A DNA stretch of 64,000 bases from Oceanospirillaceae bacterium. Lineage in GTDB: Bacteria > Pseudomonadota > Gammaproteobacteria > Pseudomonadales > Balneatricaceae. The stretch lies in the NCBI GenBank assembly GCA_029938085.1, contig JAPYOS010000003.1, positions 186,001-250,000 on the forward strand, read 5' to 3'. How positions within the stretch are numbered: the stretch's first letter is position 1; each line of letters opens with the position of its first letter. A program made the position numbers and the translations under genes. The notes under the pieces are model-generated. The model was not told where the DNA came from. It did no database searches and worked only from the letters and a program-made list of their open reading frames with translations. Shown here piece by piece: positions 24,850 through 34,696 of this stretch.

Positions 24850-26826
24850 CTAGCTCGTTGCTAAGGTATGCAAACCACACTCGCGCCCAGCTTCGGCCTT
24901 GGTGGGGTCAAAGTAACGCGTCTCATCTGGCAAACCGTTTTGGGCCAAATAAGCCTGCATGTCCTCTAAACTCCAATCTAATAACGGCGATACTTTGATC
25001 ATGCCATTGGGCCCATGGGCTACCGTGTCCATTTGCTGTCGCAGCTGGCTTTGTTCACGGCGTAGGGCCGTGAGCCATACTTCGGGTGCAAGTTCGGTCA
25101 TGGCGCGTTTAAACGGTTCTAGCTTGAATTGTTGAGTGAACTCGGCATGTGCTGGGTCATCAATGGTGGGGATGCCTCCCATGACCGCGTCGCGCCTTGC
25201 AGCGCTAACCGTGGGTGCATACACCACCAAGTTGAGGTTGAGCTGGTTGATTACCCGCTGCGCAAACTCATAAGTTTGTGGCATGTTGTAACCCGAGTCG
25301 ATCCACAACACTTGGGTGTTTGGTGATACTTGATTCACCATATGTAATAACACGGCCTCTTGGGGGCCAAAGTTGGTGGTGACTAGCGTTTTTCCGCCTA
25401 ACTCGAGCGCCCATTGAACCACTTCTTGAGCATTACTTGCCGCGAGCTGTTGGTTAGCTTTTGCGAGGTCTAAGGCTTTTACATCATCGTTGGCGGCACT
25501 GGTAGAGGCCGCTTGTAGTTCGGATACCATGCCCGCAGCGGCAGTGGTGTGGCTGATTTTATCAATTAGGATAAACGCACCTAAACCTTTGCTGTTTTTG
25601 AATTCCGACGCTGGGATAGGTGCATCTAAATGTAATTCTACTAAACCAATTTCGTTAAGTTCAAGGGTGGTAGCAGGTTTTTTCTCGAGGTTATTAACGT
25701 TGATCTGGTGGTGAATTTGTTTAACCCTAGCGTTAATACGTTTGCCACCTAGTTTGAGTTCATAATCGCGGCTTAAGCTTAGTGGTTGTTGATCCATCCA
25801 AACTAAGTTTGCGGTTAAGTTTTGGCTGCTTACGGTGTGCTGGGCATCGCCGACATGTATTAACGTGTCACCACGGGAGATATCGATCTCGTTGGTCAGG
25901 GTGACGGTGATCGCCATAGGTGCAAAGGCTTGTTTTAAATCGCCGTCGGCGGTGACAATGCTGGCGATGGTGCTGGTTTGGCCAGAGGGTAATACACGGA
26001 CTTGGTCGCCTGGTTTTACGCTGCCAGAGGCAATAGTGCCACAGTAGCCACGAAAATCGGCATTAGGTCGGTTAACGTATTGCACTGGTAACTGCCAATC
26101 GCCTTGAGTAAGGTCAGTTTCTGTATCCAAATCTTCTAGTAGGTGTAACAACGATGGGCCTTGGTACCAAGGCATGTTGCTGCTTTCATCCACCACGTTA
26201 TCGCCTGTCAGGGCCGACACAGGTACAAAGTGGATGTTAGGTAAGTCTAAGCTGTTGGCAAAGGTTTTATAGTCTTGCTGGATCTGCTCGAACACATCTT
26301 CATTGTAATCCATCAAGTCCATCTTGTTGACGGCCACAACCACGTGCTTAATGCCTAACAAAGACACAATGAAACTATGACGGCGGGTTTGGGTGAGCAA
26401 GCCTTTACGGGCATCGACTAAAATGATGGCTAAATCACAATTAGATGCACCCGTTGCCATGTTGCGTGTGTATTGTTCGTGCCCCGGGGTATCGGCAATG
26501 ATGAACTTGCGTTTGCTGGTGGAAAAATAGCGGTAGGCGACGTCAATGGTGATGCCTTGCTCACGTTCGGCTTGTAGGCCATCAACTAACAGGGCTAAGT
26601 CTAGTTCGCCGCTGTCTTGGCTGCCTTGACTGGTAAGCGACGCTTGTTTTACGGCCGCTAACTGGTCTTCATACACCAATTTACTGTCGTGGAGTAGGCG
26701 TCCAATTAAGGTGGACTTGCCGTCGTCTACACTGCCACAGGTCAATAAGCGCATTAGGCTCTTGTGTTCGTGTTGCTGCAAGTAACTATGAATGTCTTGT
26801 TCAATGAGTTGGCTTTGATGGCTCAT
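24850..26826 (-). CDS. cysN: CysN (ATP sulfurylase GTPase) fused to a CysH-like PAPS reductase domain
   Basis: 658 residues. Residues about 20-435 are CysN: P-loop [10 protein letters not shown] (31-40), switch regions with [16 protein letters not shown], and EF-Tu-like domains 2 and 3. From about 445 the sequence is CysH-like, not the CysC kinase usually fused to CysN. It has [49 protein letters not shown] and the catalytic ECGLH with C650. The domain has no other cysteines, so it lacks the cluster-binding pairs of APS reductases and resembles the thioredoxin-dependent PAPS type. CysN boosts sulfate adenylylation through GTP hydrolysis. The fusion would join sulfate activation to PAPS reduction, with the APS kinase step elsewhere. 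It starts with a one-base overlap with cysD. Confidence 0.9.
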   Translation of the reverse strand: MSHQSQLIEQDIHSYLQQHEHKSLMRLLTCGSVDDGKSTLIGRLLHDSKLVYEDQLAAVKQASLTSQGSQDSGELDLALLVDGLQAEREQGITIDVAYRYFSTSKRKFIIADTPGHEQYTRNMATGASNCDLAIILVDARKGLLTQTRRHSFIVSLLGIKHVVVAVNKMDLMDYNEDVFEQIQQDYKTFANSLDLPNIHFVPVSALTGDNVVDESSNMPWYQGPSLLHLLEDLDTETDLTQGDWQLPVQYVNRPNADFRGYCGTIASGSVKPGDQVRVLPSGQTSTIASIVTADGDLKQAFAPMAITVTLTNEIDISRGDTLIHVGDAQHTVSSQNLTANLVWMDQQPLSLSRDYELKLGGKRINARVKQIHHQINVNNLEKKPATTLELNEIGLVELHLDAPIPASEFKNSKGLGAFILIDKISHTTAAAGMVSELQAASTSAANDDVKALDLAKANQQLAASNAQEVVQWALELGGKTLVTTNFGPQEAVLLHMVNQVSPNTQVLWIDSGYNMPQTYEFAQRVINQLNLNLVVYAPTVSAARRDAVMGGIPTIDDPAHAEFTQQFKLEPFKRAMTELAPEVWLTALRREQSQLRQQMDTVAHGPNGMIKVSPLLDWSLEDMQAYLAQNGLPDETRYFDPTKAEAGRECGLHTLATS

Positions 26827-27743
26827 TAGAAATAGCCCTCCGCTTTTTTAAGTTCCATGGATCCTGCTTGGTCGGCATCAATGAGGCGACCTTGGCGTTC
26901 AGAGGTTTTGGCCAGAAGCATTTCTTGAATGATTTCTGGCAAGGTGTTGGCAGTGGACTCAATGGCTCCGGTGAGGGGATAACAGCCCAGGGTTCTAAAA
27001 CGCACCGACTTTAGTTCGACGGTTTCGTTAGCCGCAATAGGCATGCGGTCATCGTCCACCATAATGTCTATACCGTCACGCTTAACGACAGGGCGTTGAG
27101 CAGCAAAATACAAAGGTACAATGTCGATTTGTTCCATGTAGATGTATTGCCACACGTCCAATTCGGTCCAGTTAGAAATAGGGAATACACGAATGCTTTC
27201 GCCTTTGTTAATACGAGTATTAAACAGGTTCCATAGCTCAGGACGTTGGTTTTTAGGGTCCCATCGGTGTTCTTTAGAGCGGAAGGAGAATATACGTTCT
27301 TTGGCACGGGAGCCTTCTTCGTCGCGGCGAGCACCGCCAAAGGCGGCGTCAAACCCGTAGTGGTCGAGGGCTTGTTTTAAGCCTTGGGTTTTCATCACAT
27401 CGGTATGGACTTTAGAACCGTGGGTAAATGGGCTAATGTCCATGGCTAAGCCATCTGGATTAATGTGGGTGATGAGTTCCATGCCAGATTCCGCCACTGC
27501 TTTTTCACGAAACTGAATCATCTCTTTAAACTTCCACGTGGTGTCTACGTGCAATAGCTTGAATGGCGGAGGCGCAGGGTAAAAGGCTTTTTTGGCTAAA
27601 TGCAACATTACCGATGAGTCTTTGCCAATGGAATATAACATCACAGGATTGTTGAACTCGGCTACCACTTCACGCATGATGTGAATGCTTTCCGCTTCTA
27701 ATTGTTTGAGGTGACTTAGACGAGCGTTAGAGAGATTGCTCAT
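26826..27743 (-). CDS. cysD: sulfate adenylyltransferase, subunit 2
   Basis: 305 residues from the ATG at 27743, supported by GGAG nine bases upstream; the longer reading to 27815 adds 24 atypical residues. The PP-loop ATPase signature [17 protein letters not shown] is near residue 35. The later motifs [15 protein letters not shown] and [15 protein letters not shown] are typical of CysD. It transfers AMP from ATP to sulfate to make APS in complex with CysN. It precedes the cysN-cysH fusion gene, and their coupled start suggests stoichiometric expression. Confidence 0.97.
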   Translation of the reverse strand: MSNLSNARLSHLKQLEAESIHIMREVVAEFNNPVMLYSIGKDSSVMLHLAKKAFYPAPPPFKLLHVDTTWKFKEMIQFREKAVAESGMELITHINPDGLAMDISPFTHGSKVHTDVMKTQGLKQALDHYGFDAAFGGARRDEEGSRAKERIFSFRSKEHRWDPKNQRPELWNLFNTRINKGESIRVFPISNWTELDVWQYIYMEQIDIVPLYFAAQRPVVKRDGIDIMVDDDRMPIAANETVELKSVRFRTLGCYPLTGAIESTANTLPEIIQEMLLAKTSERQGRLIDADQAGSMELKKAEGYF

Positions 27744-27924
27744 GGCATGTTGCTCCGATTTTAAATTAACTGGCCCCATCGTGATTTGCAGATTGGTTCC
27801 ATGGATTGCGGGCATTATGTCACCACTTTTTTAAAAGAAAAAGTAATAAAAAACTTAATCGTTATTCTATTTGGTTATATGTGAGTGAGTATCACAACCC
27901 TATAACCTTGATCAGGGCACACTA

Positions 27925-28419
27925 ATGACACCAGCAAAAACTATTTCGATTACCTTAGTGGATTATCAAGACCCGCAACAAATGGCCATGTTAATAGCCC
28001 AGCTCGGTGAGTATGCCCTTGATGATATGGGTGGAGGGCAGGCGCTTGCTGACGAGGTAAAACAACGTTTATTGATTGACTTACCGAAGCAGCAGCAGAA
28101 TTTTAGTTTGTTGGCCTGGGTAGACAATGAGTGTGCCGGCATGACCAATTGCCTTTGGGGCTACTCCACGTTTGCTGCGCAACCGTTGGTGAATATCCAT
28201 GACTTAGGCGTACAAAAAAAATTCCGTGGCATGGGCATCAGTACCGCGTTACTCAATGCTGTAGAAGACCATGCTCGGCAAGGTAACGCCTGTAAAGTGA
28301 CACTAGAAGTATTGGGCAATAATACTATTGCCAAAGCCTCGTATAACAAATTTGGTTTTAGAGCCTATGAATTAACCGAGGGCGCAGGTAAGGCAGAATT
28401 TTGGCAAAAATACCTGTAA
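27925..28419 (+). CDS. GNAT-family N-acetyltransferase
   Basis: 164 residues with the GNAT acetyl-CoA loop in KKFRGMGISTALLNAVEDHA and the later motif LGNNTIAKASYNKFGFRAYEL. The N-terminal part holds the usual beta-strand WVDNECAGMTNC. The substrate is unknown. It lies between the cysteine genes and avtA; nothing in the spacing ties it to either. Confidence 0.85.
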   Translation: MTPAKTISITLVDYQDPQQMAMLIAQLGEYALDDMGGGQALADEVKQRLLIDLPKQQQNFSLLAWVDNECAGMTNCLWGYSTFAAQPLVNIHDLGVQKKFRGMGISTALLNAVEDHARQGNACKVTLEVLGNNTIAKASYNKFGFRAYELTEGAGKAEFWQKYL

Positions 28420-28527
28420 TATGCCGACTGGTTTGAGCAGTCGACACAATTGGCTAGCTCAAGGAGACGTCGCTAATCCGTGTGATCCATGGTTTGGTTT
28501 TAACCTCAGTTTAGTTGGAGTAATGGT

Positions 28528-29787
28528 TTGAATTTATCTACTTTTGGTCAAAAGTTTAGCGGTGAAGCGGGCATTACAGTGCTTATGGACGACATAACCA
28601 ATGCCCTTTCTAGTGGCCGTGATATGATTATGATGGGAGGGGGAAACCCTGCTAATATCCCAGAAATAGAAATGATTATGCAGCAACGTCTGCAAAAATT
28701 AGCTAATGATCCAGCTGCAGTGCGCAGTTTATTAGGTAGTTATGACCCCGCTCAGGGCAATGTAAATTTAATCGATGCCCTCGCAACCTTGTTCAGTAAA
28801 AAACTCGGCTGGCCGGTAACGCGCAAAAATATTGCCCTCACCAATGGCAGTCAATCTGCCTTTTTTATGTTGTTTAATATGCTCGCCGGTGAGTTTGACG
28901 ATGGCTCACATAAACAGATTCAGCTGCCTATGGCACCCGAATACATTGGTTATGCCGATGCCGGTATTGGCCAAAGTTTATTCACCGCAGCCCATCCAAA
29001 TATTGAAGAATTGGCGCAGCGTCAGTTTAAATACCGAGTAAAGTTTGACGATTTACATGTGGGTGAAAACACAGGTGCTATTTGTGTGTCACGCCCAACT
29101 AACCCCACAGGTAACGTCATTACCGACGACGAAGTAGAGCAACTCGATGCCTTAGCCAAGGCCAATAACGTACCGCTCATTATAGACGGCGCGTATGGCA
29201 TACCGTTTCCGGGGCTCATTTATACCCCAGCTACGCCGTTTTGGAATGACAACACCATCGTGTGTTTGAGCTTGTCTAAGTTTGGTTTGCCCGGAGCCCG
29301 TACTGGCATTGTGGTGGCAAATGAAGAAACCATTCAAATCATTTCAGGCATTAATGCAATTATCAATCTTGCCAGTGGCAGTTTTGGTGCAGCGTTAACC
29401 ACTGATCTGATTGCCTCTGGTGAAATAATTGATCTTAGCCAAAATGTAGTACGACCTGCCTACGAAGCACAACTGGCGTTCGCACAAAAAACCTTACATG
29501 AAGTCATGGATCCTAATGTGCCTTATGCCATGCACAAGCCTGAAGGTGCTATGTTCCTTTGGCTATGGTTTAAAGGCATGCCAATTTCCAGCCAAGAACT
29601 CTATCAGCGGTTAAAAGAGCAGGGCGTAGTGGTGGTTTCTGGGCATAACTTTTTTGTAGGTATTAACGACGACTGGCAACACCAGCATGAGTGTATTCGT
29701 ATTAACTACGCCGCCCAGTCGCCCGAACGTATTGCTGCCGGTCTAACCATTATCGCAGATGAAGTACGCAAGGCTTATTTAGGTTAA
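28528..29787 (+). CDS. avtA: valine-pyruvate aminotransferase
   Basis: 419 residues, matching AvtA. The start is TTG at 28528 (NLSTFGQKFSGEAGITVLMDD, in parts), supported by GGAG seven bases upstream and by the family's N terminus; an ATG slightly upstream is out of frame. PLP motifs: GGGNPANIP, SRPTNPTGNV, DGAYGIPFPG, and the Schiff-base lysine in SLSKFGLPGARTG. It exchanges amino groups between valine, alanine and their keto acids. It ends at a strong terminator. Confidence 0.95.
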   Translation: MNLSTFGQKFSGEAGITVLMDDITNALSSGRDMIMMGGGNPANIPEIEMIMQQRLQKLANDPAAVRSLLGSYDPAQGNVNLIDALATLFSKKLGWPVTRKNIALTNGSQSAFFMLFNMLAGEFDDGSHKQIQLPMAPEYIGYADAGIGQSLFTAAHPNIEELAQRQFKYRVKFDDLHVGENTGAICVSRPTNPTGNVITDDEVEQLDALAKANNVPLIIDGAYGIPFPGLIYTPATPFWNDNTIVCLSLSKFGLPGARTGIVVANEETIQIISGINAIINLASGSFGAALTTDLIASGEIIDLSQNVVRPAYEAQLAFAQKTLHEVMDPNVPYAMHKPEGAMFLWLWFKGMPISSQELYQRLKEQGVVVVSGHNFFVGINDDWQHQHECIRINYAAQSPERIAAGLTIIADEVRKAYLG

Positions 29788-29805
29788 ATAAGCCTTAAAT
29801 AAAAG

Positions 29806-29837
29806 TTTTTTTGGCTCTATCCACAGAGCCAAAAAAA
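29806..29837. terminator. bidirectional intrinsic terminator after avtA
   Basis: TTTTTTTGGCTCT pairs with AGAGCCAAAAAAA around a six-base loop, 20 bases after the avtA stop. Confidence 0.85.
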
Positions 29838-29886
29838 CAGTATCGTGGCGGCCTAAAGATAAGCACTTGTGGTGGAGATACGCGCC

Positions 29887-31248
29887 ATGTTGCAAGAAAT
29901 AAAAGCCAGCTGGGCCCTGCTATTGGGCATCGGTTTTATCATGGTAGGCAATGGCCTACAGGGTACGTTATTAGGCGTACGTGCAAACATAGAAGGGTTT
30001 AGTGTTTTCACCACCGGCATCGTCATGTCGTTTTACTTTTCAGGCATGTTAATTGGCAGTATTCTTACCCCAAAACTTGTGGCGAGAGTAGGGCACATAC
30101 GGGTATTTGCTGCGCTCGCTTCTACGGCTTCCATTGCTATCCTGTTGCACAGTATCTACGTTAATCCCTTCACATGGAGCGCTATGCGTTTAGTGACAGG
30201 CATCTGTTTTTCCGGCTTGTTTGTGGTCTCAGAAAGCTGGCTTAACGACCGAGCCAGTAACGAAAATCGTGGTGCTATCTTGTCTGCCTACATGGTAGTG
30301 GTGACTTTGGGTATGGGTAGCGGCCACCTTCTGCTTAACCTAGCAGACCCTGCAAGTACGGAATTGTTTATCCTTATTTCGGTCATCATTTCGTTTGCTC
30401 TGGTGCCTATATTGTTGACTGCGCGTCCAGCACCGGCGTTTGATCAAGGCGAAAGTATGTCTATTTTTACCTTGTACAAAGTATCGCCTTTAGCGGTGAT
30501 CAGTAACGCCTTAACAGGTGTAGCCCATGGTACGGTATTTGGTTTAGGCGCGGTATATGGCCTTCAAAAAGGTTTTGATACCAGTTTGGTTGCGCTGTTT
30601 ATGGCCTCGTTTTTATGGGGTGGGTTTTTACTGCAGTGGCCCATAGGTTGGTTATCAGACAAGTACGGTCGCCGTGGCGTGATGTTAATCAATGCGATGG
30701 TTGCTGTGGTTTTGTGTTTGTTGGCGTCGATATGGGATCACACAAGCAGTAGTTATATACCACTCATTGTGATTGTGGGTGGCTCGGTAATGCCTATGTA
30801 TTCTTTGTGTATTGCGTATGCCAGTGACCGCTTGTCGCCAGAACAAATTGTGTCTGCTAGTGGTGCTATGGTGATGGCCGCCGGTATTGGCCTGAGCATT
30901 GGCCCAATTATGGTTTCTTTTGCTATGTCTACCCTCGGGCCAGATGTTTATTTTATCGGTGTGGCGTTAGCGTTTGTTGCAATTGCTTTGGCGGTACTCA
31001 ACAGCATGCGCTATCGCGAAGTGACTGCCGAAGATGTGGAAGAACAGTCTCCAATTGTAGCCGCTGGTGTGATTGGAACACCTATCGCGGCCTTTACTTC
31101 TCCTGATGCAGAAGATTATGCTGTGGCACTCGAAGAAGATGAGCTAGAGCAGTTGGATGACATTGGCGAATGGACCCAAGCGCCTATGGCGGGCCCAGAA
31201 CTGGCCATTCCAGACCCAGACGAAGCTACGGAAGAAGACCACTATTGA
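29887..31248 (+). CDS. MFS transporter, YcaD-like
   Basis: 453 residues from the ATG at 29887, with GGTGGAG at a suitable distance; an earlier GTG at 29869 is possible. It has twelve hydrophobic segments, the YcaD-type N terminus (GIGFIMVGNGLQGTLLGVRA) and the MFS loop motif GWLSDKYGRRGVM between helices 8 and 9. The C-terminal ~60 residues are unusually acidic (EEDELEQLDDIGE, DPDEATEEDHY) and cytoplasmic. The substrate is unknown. It converges on the ABC exporter with a nine-base gap. Confidence 0.88.
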   Translation: MLQEIKASWALLLGIGFIMVGNGLQGTLLGVRANIEGFSVFTTGIVMSFYFSGMLIGSILTPKLVARVGHIRVFAALASTASIAILLHSIYVNPFTWSAMRLVTGICFSGLFVVSESWLNDRASNENRGAILSAYMVVVTLGMGSGHLLLNLADPASTELFILISVIISFALVPILLTARPAPAFDQGESMSIFTLYKVSPLAVISNALTGVAHGTVFGLGAVYGLQKGFDTSLVALFMASFLWGGFLLQWPIGWLSDKYGRRGVMLINAMVAVVLCLLASIWDHTSSSYIPLIVIVGGSVMPMYSLCIAYASDRLSPEQIVSASGAMVMAAGIGLSIGPIMVSFAMSTLGPDVYFIGVALAFVAIALAVLNSMRYREVTAEDVEEQSPIVAAGVIGTPIAAFTSPDAEDYAVALEEDELEQLDDIGEWTQAPMAGPELAIPDPDEATEEDHY

Positions 31249-31257
31249 TTTGTTAGG

Positions 31258-33084
31258 CTAATCCAAACCAATAAAGCCACCGGTTTGGTGTTGCCAAAGC
31301 TTAGCGTAAACCCCACTTTGGGCTAATAGCTCTTGGTGACTACCTTGTTCGATGATGTGGCCGGCATCAATAATAACCAAACGATCCATAGCGGCAATGG
31401 TGGACAAACGATGGGCAATAGCGATTACGGTTTTGTTTTCCATTAGCCGATATAAGCTGGCTTGAATAGCGGCTTCTACCTCTGAGTCTAGGGCAGAGGT
31501 GGCTTCGTCTAAGACTAAAATAGGTGCATTTTTAAGTAATACGCGGGCTATGGCAATGCGTTGACGTTGGCCGCCAGACAGCTTTACGCCCCGTTCGCCT
31601 ACTTGAGCCATATAGCCTTTGTTGCCCTTAGGGTCTTCTAACTCTGCAATAAATACGTCGGCTTCGGCTTGTTTACAGGCGTTTAGCAACTCGGCATCTG
31701 TAGCCTCAGGTTTACCATACACTATGTTCTCCCGAACGGAACGGTGCAGCAGGGACGTGTCTTGGGTCACCATGCCAATGGAGGCCCGTAAGCTGTCCTG
31801 GGAAACTTGGCTGATGTCTTGGCCATCGATACATATGTTGCCACCTTCTAAATCGTAAAAACGCATCAACAAGTTCACCAAGGTAGACTTTCCTGCACCG
31901 GAACGCCCTACAATGCCTACTTTTTCTCCTGCCTTGATAGACAGGCTCAAAGACTCGATGACACCTGCACTCTTACCATAATGAAAACGAATGTTATTAA
32001 AGTCTATCTGGCCTTGGGTCACCTGCATATTAGTTGAGTTACGATCTACCACCGTTTGCGGCTGCGAAATGGTATTCATGGCGTCGATCACGGTGCCTAT
32101 ACTTTCAAAAAAGTCGTGGACTTCCCACATTAGCCAATCAGAAAAGCTCTGTAAGCGCATCGCCAGCGCTAGGCTCACGGCTACCATACCAAGGCTTACA
32201 TCGCCGTTAAGCCAGAGGTAAATATCTACCGCCGCGGTTGAAAAAATAAGCAGGTTGTTGATGATGGTGACAGTGATGTCCATGCCCGTGCCGAGTCGCA
32301 TCATTTCAAATACATTGCGCAGAAATAGATCCATTGACGACTTGGCGTAATTGGCTTCGCCCTTGGTATGGGCAAACAGCTTCACCGTGGCAATGTTGGT
32401 GTAGCTGTCTACCACTCGCCCAGTCATAATGGCCCTTTTGTTGGCTTGTTCTTCGGACACCCGTTGTAAGCGGGGCAAGAAATAATATAAGGCGATTGAG
32501 AAACATATGATCCACCCAACGAGCGGCATGGCCATGCGCCAGTCGGCAAAGGTCAGTAACAGCAACATGGAAATGACACCCACCAGCACATAGAAAAAGG
32601 TGTCGCACAGCTTGCTAACAATTTGCCTAACCGCCAGCGCGCCTTGCATTACCTTAGCTGCTATACGGCCAGCAAAGTCATCCTGATAGAACTCCATGCT
32701 CTGGCGCAACAAATACCTGTGGGCCATCCACCGTACGCGTTGGGTAAGGTTAGGGATTAAGGTTTGGTGGCGCATGAGGTTGTTGATCAAAATAATAATA
32801 GGCATGCCGACTAATAACAAACCGCTCATGGTCCATAGCGTTACCGCCTGGTCTGCCAGAAACGTCTGTTTATTCTGCACTGCCAACCAGTCAACCAACT
32901 GGGCTACAAAGCCAAATAACACAATTTCCATGGCCGCAAAGGCACCGGCACTCAAGGCCAAAATCAGCATGTAACGCTTCATGCCCTCACAATAATGCAG
33001 GCAAAATTGCCAAACGCTACTGGGCGGTTGGGTAGGGGCTTGTGGCGGGTAGGGGTTAACTAGGTTTTCGAAATACTTAAACAT
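31258..33084 (-). CDS. ABC exporter half-transporter (fused permease and ATPase)
   Basis: 608 residues. A six-helix ABC transmembrane domain (about 30-330) is followed by a nucleotide-binding domain with Walker A GIVGRSGAGKSTL, signature LSGGQRQRIAIARVLL, Walker B APILVLDEATSALD and the H-loop AIAHRLST. The type I exporter fold works as a homodimer to export lipids, drugs or peptides. The short DKSS-free N terminus does not point to a peptidase or lipid A type. No partner gene is adjacent. Confidence 0.9.
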   Translation of the reverse strand: MFKYFENLVNPYPPQAPTQPPSSVWQFCLHYCEGMKRYMLILALSAGAFAAMEIVLFGFVAQLVDWLAVQNKQTFLADQAVTLWTMSGLLLVGMPIIILINNLMRHQTLIPNLTQRVRWMAHRYLLRQSMEFYQDDFAGRIAAKVMQGALAVRQIVSKLCDTFFYVLVGVISMLLLLTFADWRMAMPLVGWIICFSIALYYFLPRLQRVSEEQANKRAIMTGRVVDSYTNIATVKLFAHTKGEANYAKSSMDLFLRNVFEMMRLGTGMDITVTIINNLLIFSTAAVDIYLWLNGDVSLGMVAVSLALAMRLQSFSDWLMWEVHDFFESIGTVIDAMNTISQPQTVVDRNSTNMQVTQGQIDFNNIRFHYGKSAGVIESLSLSIKAGEKVGIVGRSGAGKSTLVNLLMRFYDLEGGNICIDGQDISQVSQDSLRASIGMVTQDTSLLHRSVRENIVYGKPEATDAELLNACKQAEADVFIAELEDPKGNKGYMAQVGERGVKLSGGQRQRIAIARVLLKNAPILVLDEATSALDSEVEAAIQASLYRLMENKTVIAIAHRLSTIAAMDRLVIIDAGHIIEQGSHQELLAQSGVYAKLWQHQTGGFIGLD

Positions 33085-33291
33085 GTAGGGCCCTGGCGTC
33101 CTTGGCTATATGCAGTTCATTCTAGCCCAAAAACCAATCCTGCAAGCTTGTTTTTTTCAAAAGGATCCCTTGGAAAAAATAAGTGTGGGCAATAAGGCGG
33201 AGGAGCACAAACCCATCGTGAACTTGCAGCACAATTAGGTCGCTACCTTAACCATGGGTGAAAGCGCTGTTTGAAAGCACCTTCGATCGAT

Positions 33292-33885
33292 TTATAACCA
33301 AATAAACCACACACAACTCGCCGTTAATCCAGCCATAATAATATTGAATAGCTTTAACCGTTGCGGTGAAGACAAGTAACGGCCAATGGCCTTGCCAAAG
33401 ATCACCCAACAGGCATTGGTGCAAGGGCCAACTAAAAAATAAGCGCCGATAATAGCGACAACCGAAGCCGAATATAAATCACCTTCTAGGCTGAAGCTCA
33501 CATTCGCCCCAATGGCCATGACCCAGGCTTTAGGGTTGACGTATTGAAAAGTGGCCGCTTGTAACATCGTCAGTGGTATTGGCGTGTTGGTGGCCGCAGC
33601 AATCGAATTACCGAGCATTTTCCAAGCCAACCACAACAAATAAGCACTACCTAACACTTTGAGGATATTTTGTAGAATTGGCAGTTGAATAAATACCGCA
33701 CCTAACCCTAAGCCCATTAACAAGTGCAGGCTGTTGAGACCCAGGTTAACGCCAAGCATATGAGGGATAGTTTTACGAAAACCAAAGTTGGCGCCCGAAC
33801 TAGTGAACATAATGTTATTGGGCCCAGGAGTGCCCGTGGTAACAAGGGCAAACAGGCAAATGGCAAAAAACAGTTCGTAGGTCAT
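33292..33885 (-). CDS. LysE/RhtB-family amino acid exporter
   Basis: 197 residues with six hydrophobic segments. The LysE signature TPGPNNIMFTSSGANFG is at about 18-34, and the matching C-terminal half has NPKAWVMAIG. Family members export amino acids or their derivatives at the inner membrane. The remains of a MocR-type regulator gene lie divergent at about 33985-34324, the usual partner for such exporters, so its normal control is probably lost. Confidence 0.9.
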   Translation of the reverse strand: MTYELFFAICLFALVTTGTPGPNNIMFTSSGANFGFRKTIPHMLGVNLGLNSLHLLMGLGLGAVFIQLPILQNILKVLGSAYLLWLAWKMLGNSIAAATNTPIPLTMLQAATFQYVNPKAWVMAIGANVSFSLEGDLYSASVVAIIGAYFLVGPCTNACWVIFGKAIGRYLSSPQRLKLFNIIMAGLTASCVWFIWL

Positions 33886-33984
33886 TGTGAGTCTATATTT
33901 GAATATTTAGGGAGGGGTTTTACTAGTTATTGACCCCCCATCAATATGTGGATGCCTAGCGCCCTAGACGCGATAAAACATGTT

Positions 33985-34324
33985 ACATCGCCCTTTGTGA
34001 TGCCATAGGCATAGCGAGCCGAGCATATCACGAAGCCGAGAGAATAGATTTGGTTCAAGCTAGGGTAGGTAGTGGTACGTTTGTGTTTCAGCATTCACAA
34101 GATGGGTCGGGTTATCGGCATTACAAACGCCTTCCATTATGGATGGCTGCATTGATTTGTGTGCTAACTTTGCCTTGCTGCCGGAGCATCTAGGCATTCA
34201 ACAGGTGTTAAAGCAGATTTCAGACCGACTGCCGCAACTGGATTTGTTGGGTTACCAGCTCGCTCAAGGTGTTCCTCACCAATTGTTGTGGGCACAAACG
34301 TGGTTTAGATATTTTTTAGCTTAG
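33985..34324 (+). pseudogene. remnant of a MocR-type (GntR HTH plus aminotransferase) regulator
   Basis: In one frame the sequence reads IASRAYHEAERIDLVQARVGSGTFVFQ (in parts), which is the second half of a GntR winged helix ending in the typical GSGTFV wing. Then the frame shifts near 34100-34139. It continues as DGCIDLCANFALLPEHLG...LDLLGYQLAQGVPHQLLWAQTWF, the linker and the start of the fold type I aminotransferase domain (compare E. coli YdcR). Both the first HTH helices and the whole catalytic part are missing; it stops at TAG 34324 inside the end of phhB. It is divergent from the LysE-type exporter. Confidence 0.65.
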
Positions 34325-34651
34325 CAAGTCATCTGTTTTGGCCGCCATAATAAAATCGTTGCGGTGTAAACCTTCTATTGTATGGGTCCACCAAGTGACG
34401 GTCACTTTGCCCCATTCTGTTAAAATGGATGGGTGATGAAACACGGATTCGGCTAATTCGCCCAGTTCATTAGTAAAGGCGAGGGCCGATTTGAAGTTTT
34501 TAAAACTATAAACCCGTTGCAGCTGCGTGGTGCCGTTGTTTTCAACCAGCGCCCAATGTGGTATTTCAAGCAGTAACACCGTAGCCTCTTTGTTGGATAC
34601 CATGGGTGCACCTGTGCGGCAGGCTTCGCAGCTTTGTTGGCTTAATTTCAT
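34316..34651 (-). CDS. phhB: 4a-hydroxytetrahydrobiopterin dehydratase (PhhB/PCD family)
   Basis: 111 residues, the full PCD length. It has the [16 protein letters not shown] segment, the active-site [20 protein letters not shown] and a C-terminal [16 protein letters not shown] recycles the pterin cofactor after phenylalanine hydroxylation and can also serve in molybdopterin or other pterin roles. No phenylalanine hydroxylase gene is visible near it. An AGGAG-like site precedes the ATG. Confidence 0.93.
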   Translation of the reverse strand: MKLSQQSCEACRTGAPMVSNKEATVLLLEIPHWALVENNGTTQLQRVYSFKNFKSALAFTNELGELAESVFHHPSILTEWGKVTVTWWTHTIEGLHRNDFIMAAKTDDLLS

Positions 34652-34696
34652 GACTTGCTCCTAGCTCGTAAAGCTAAATGGGGAGCAAGAACTCTA

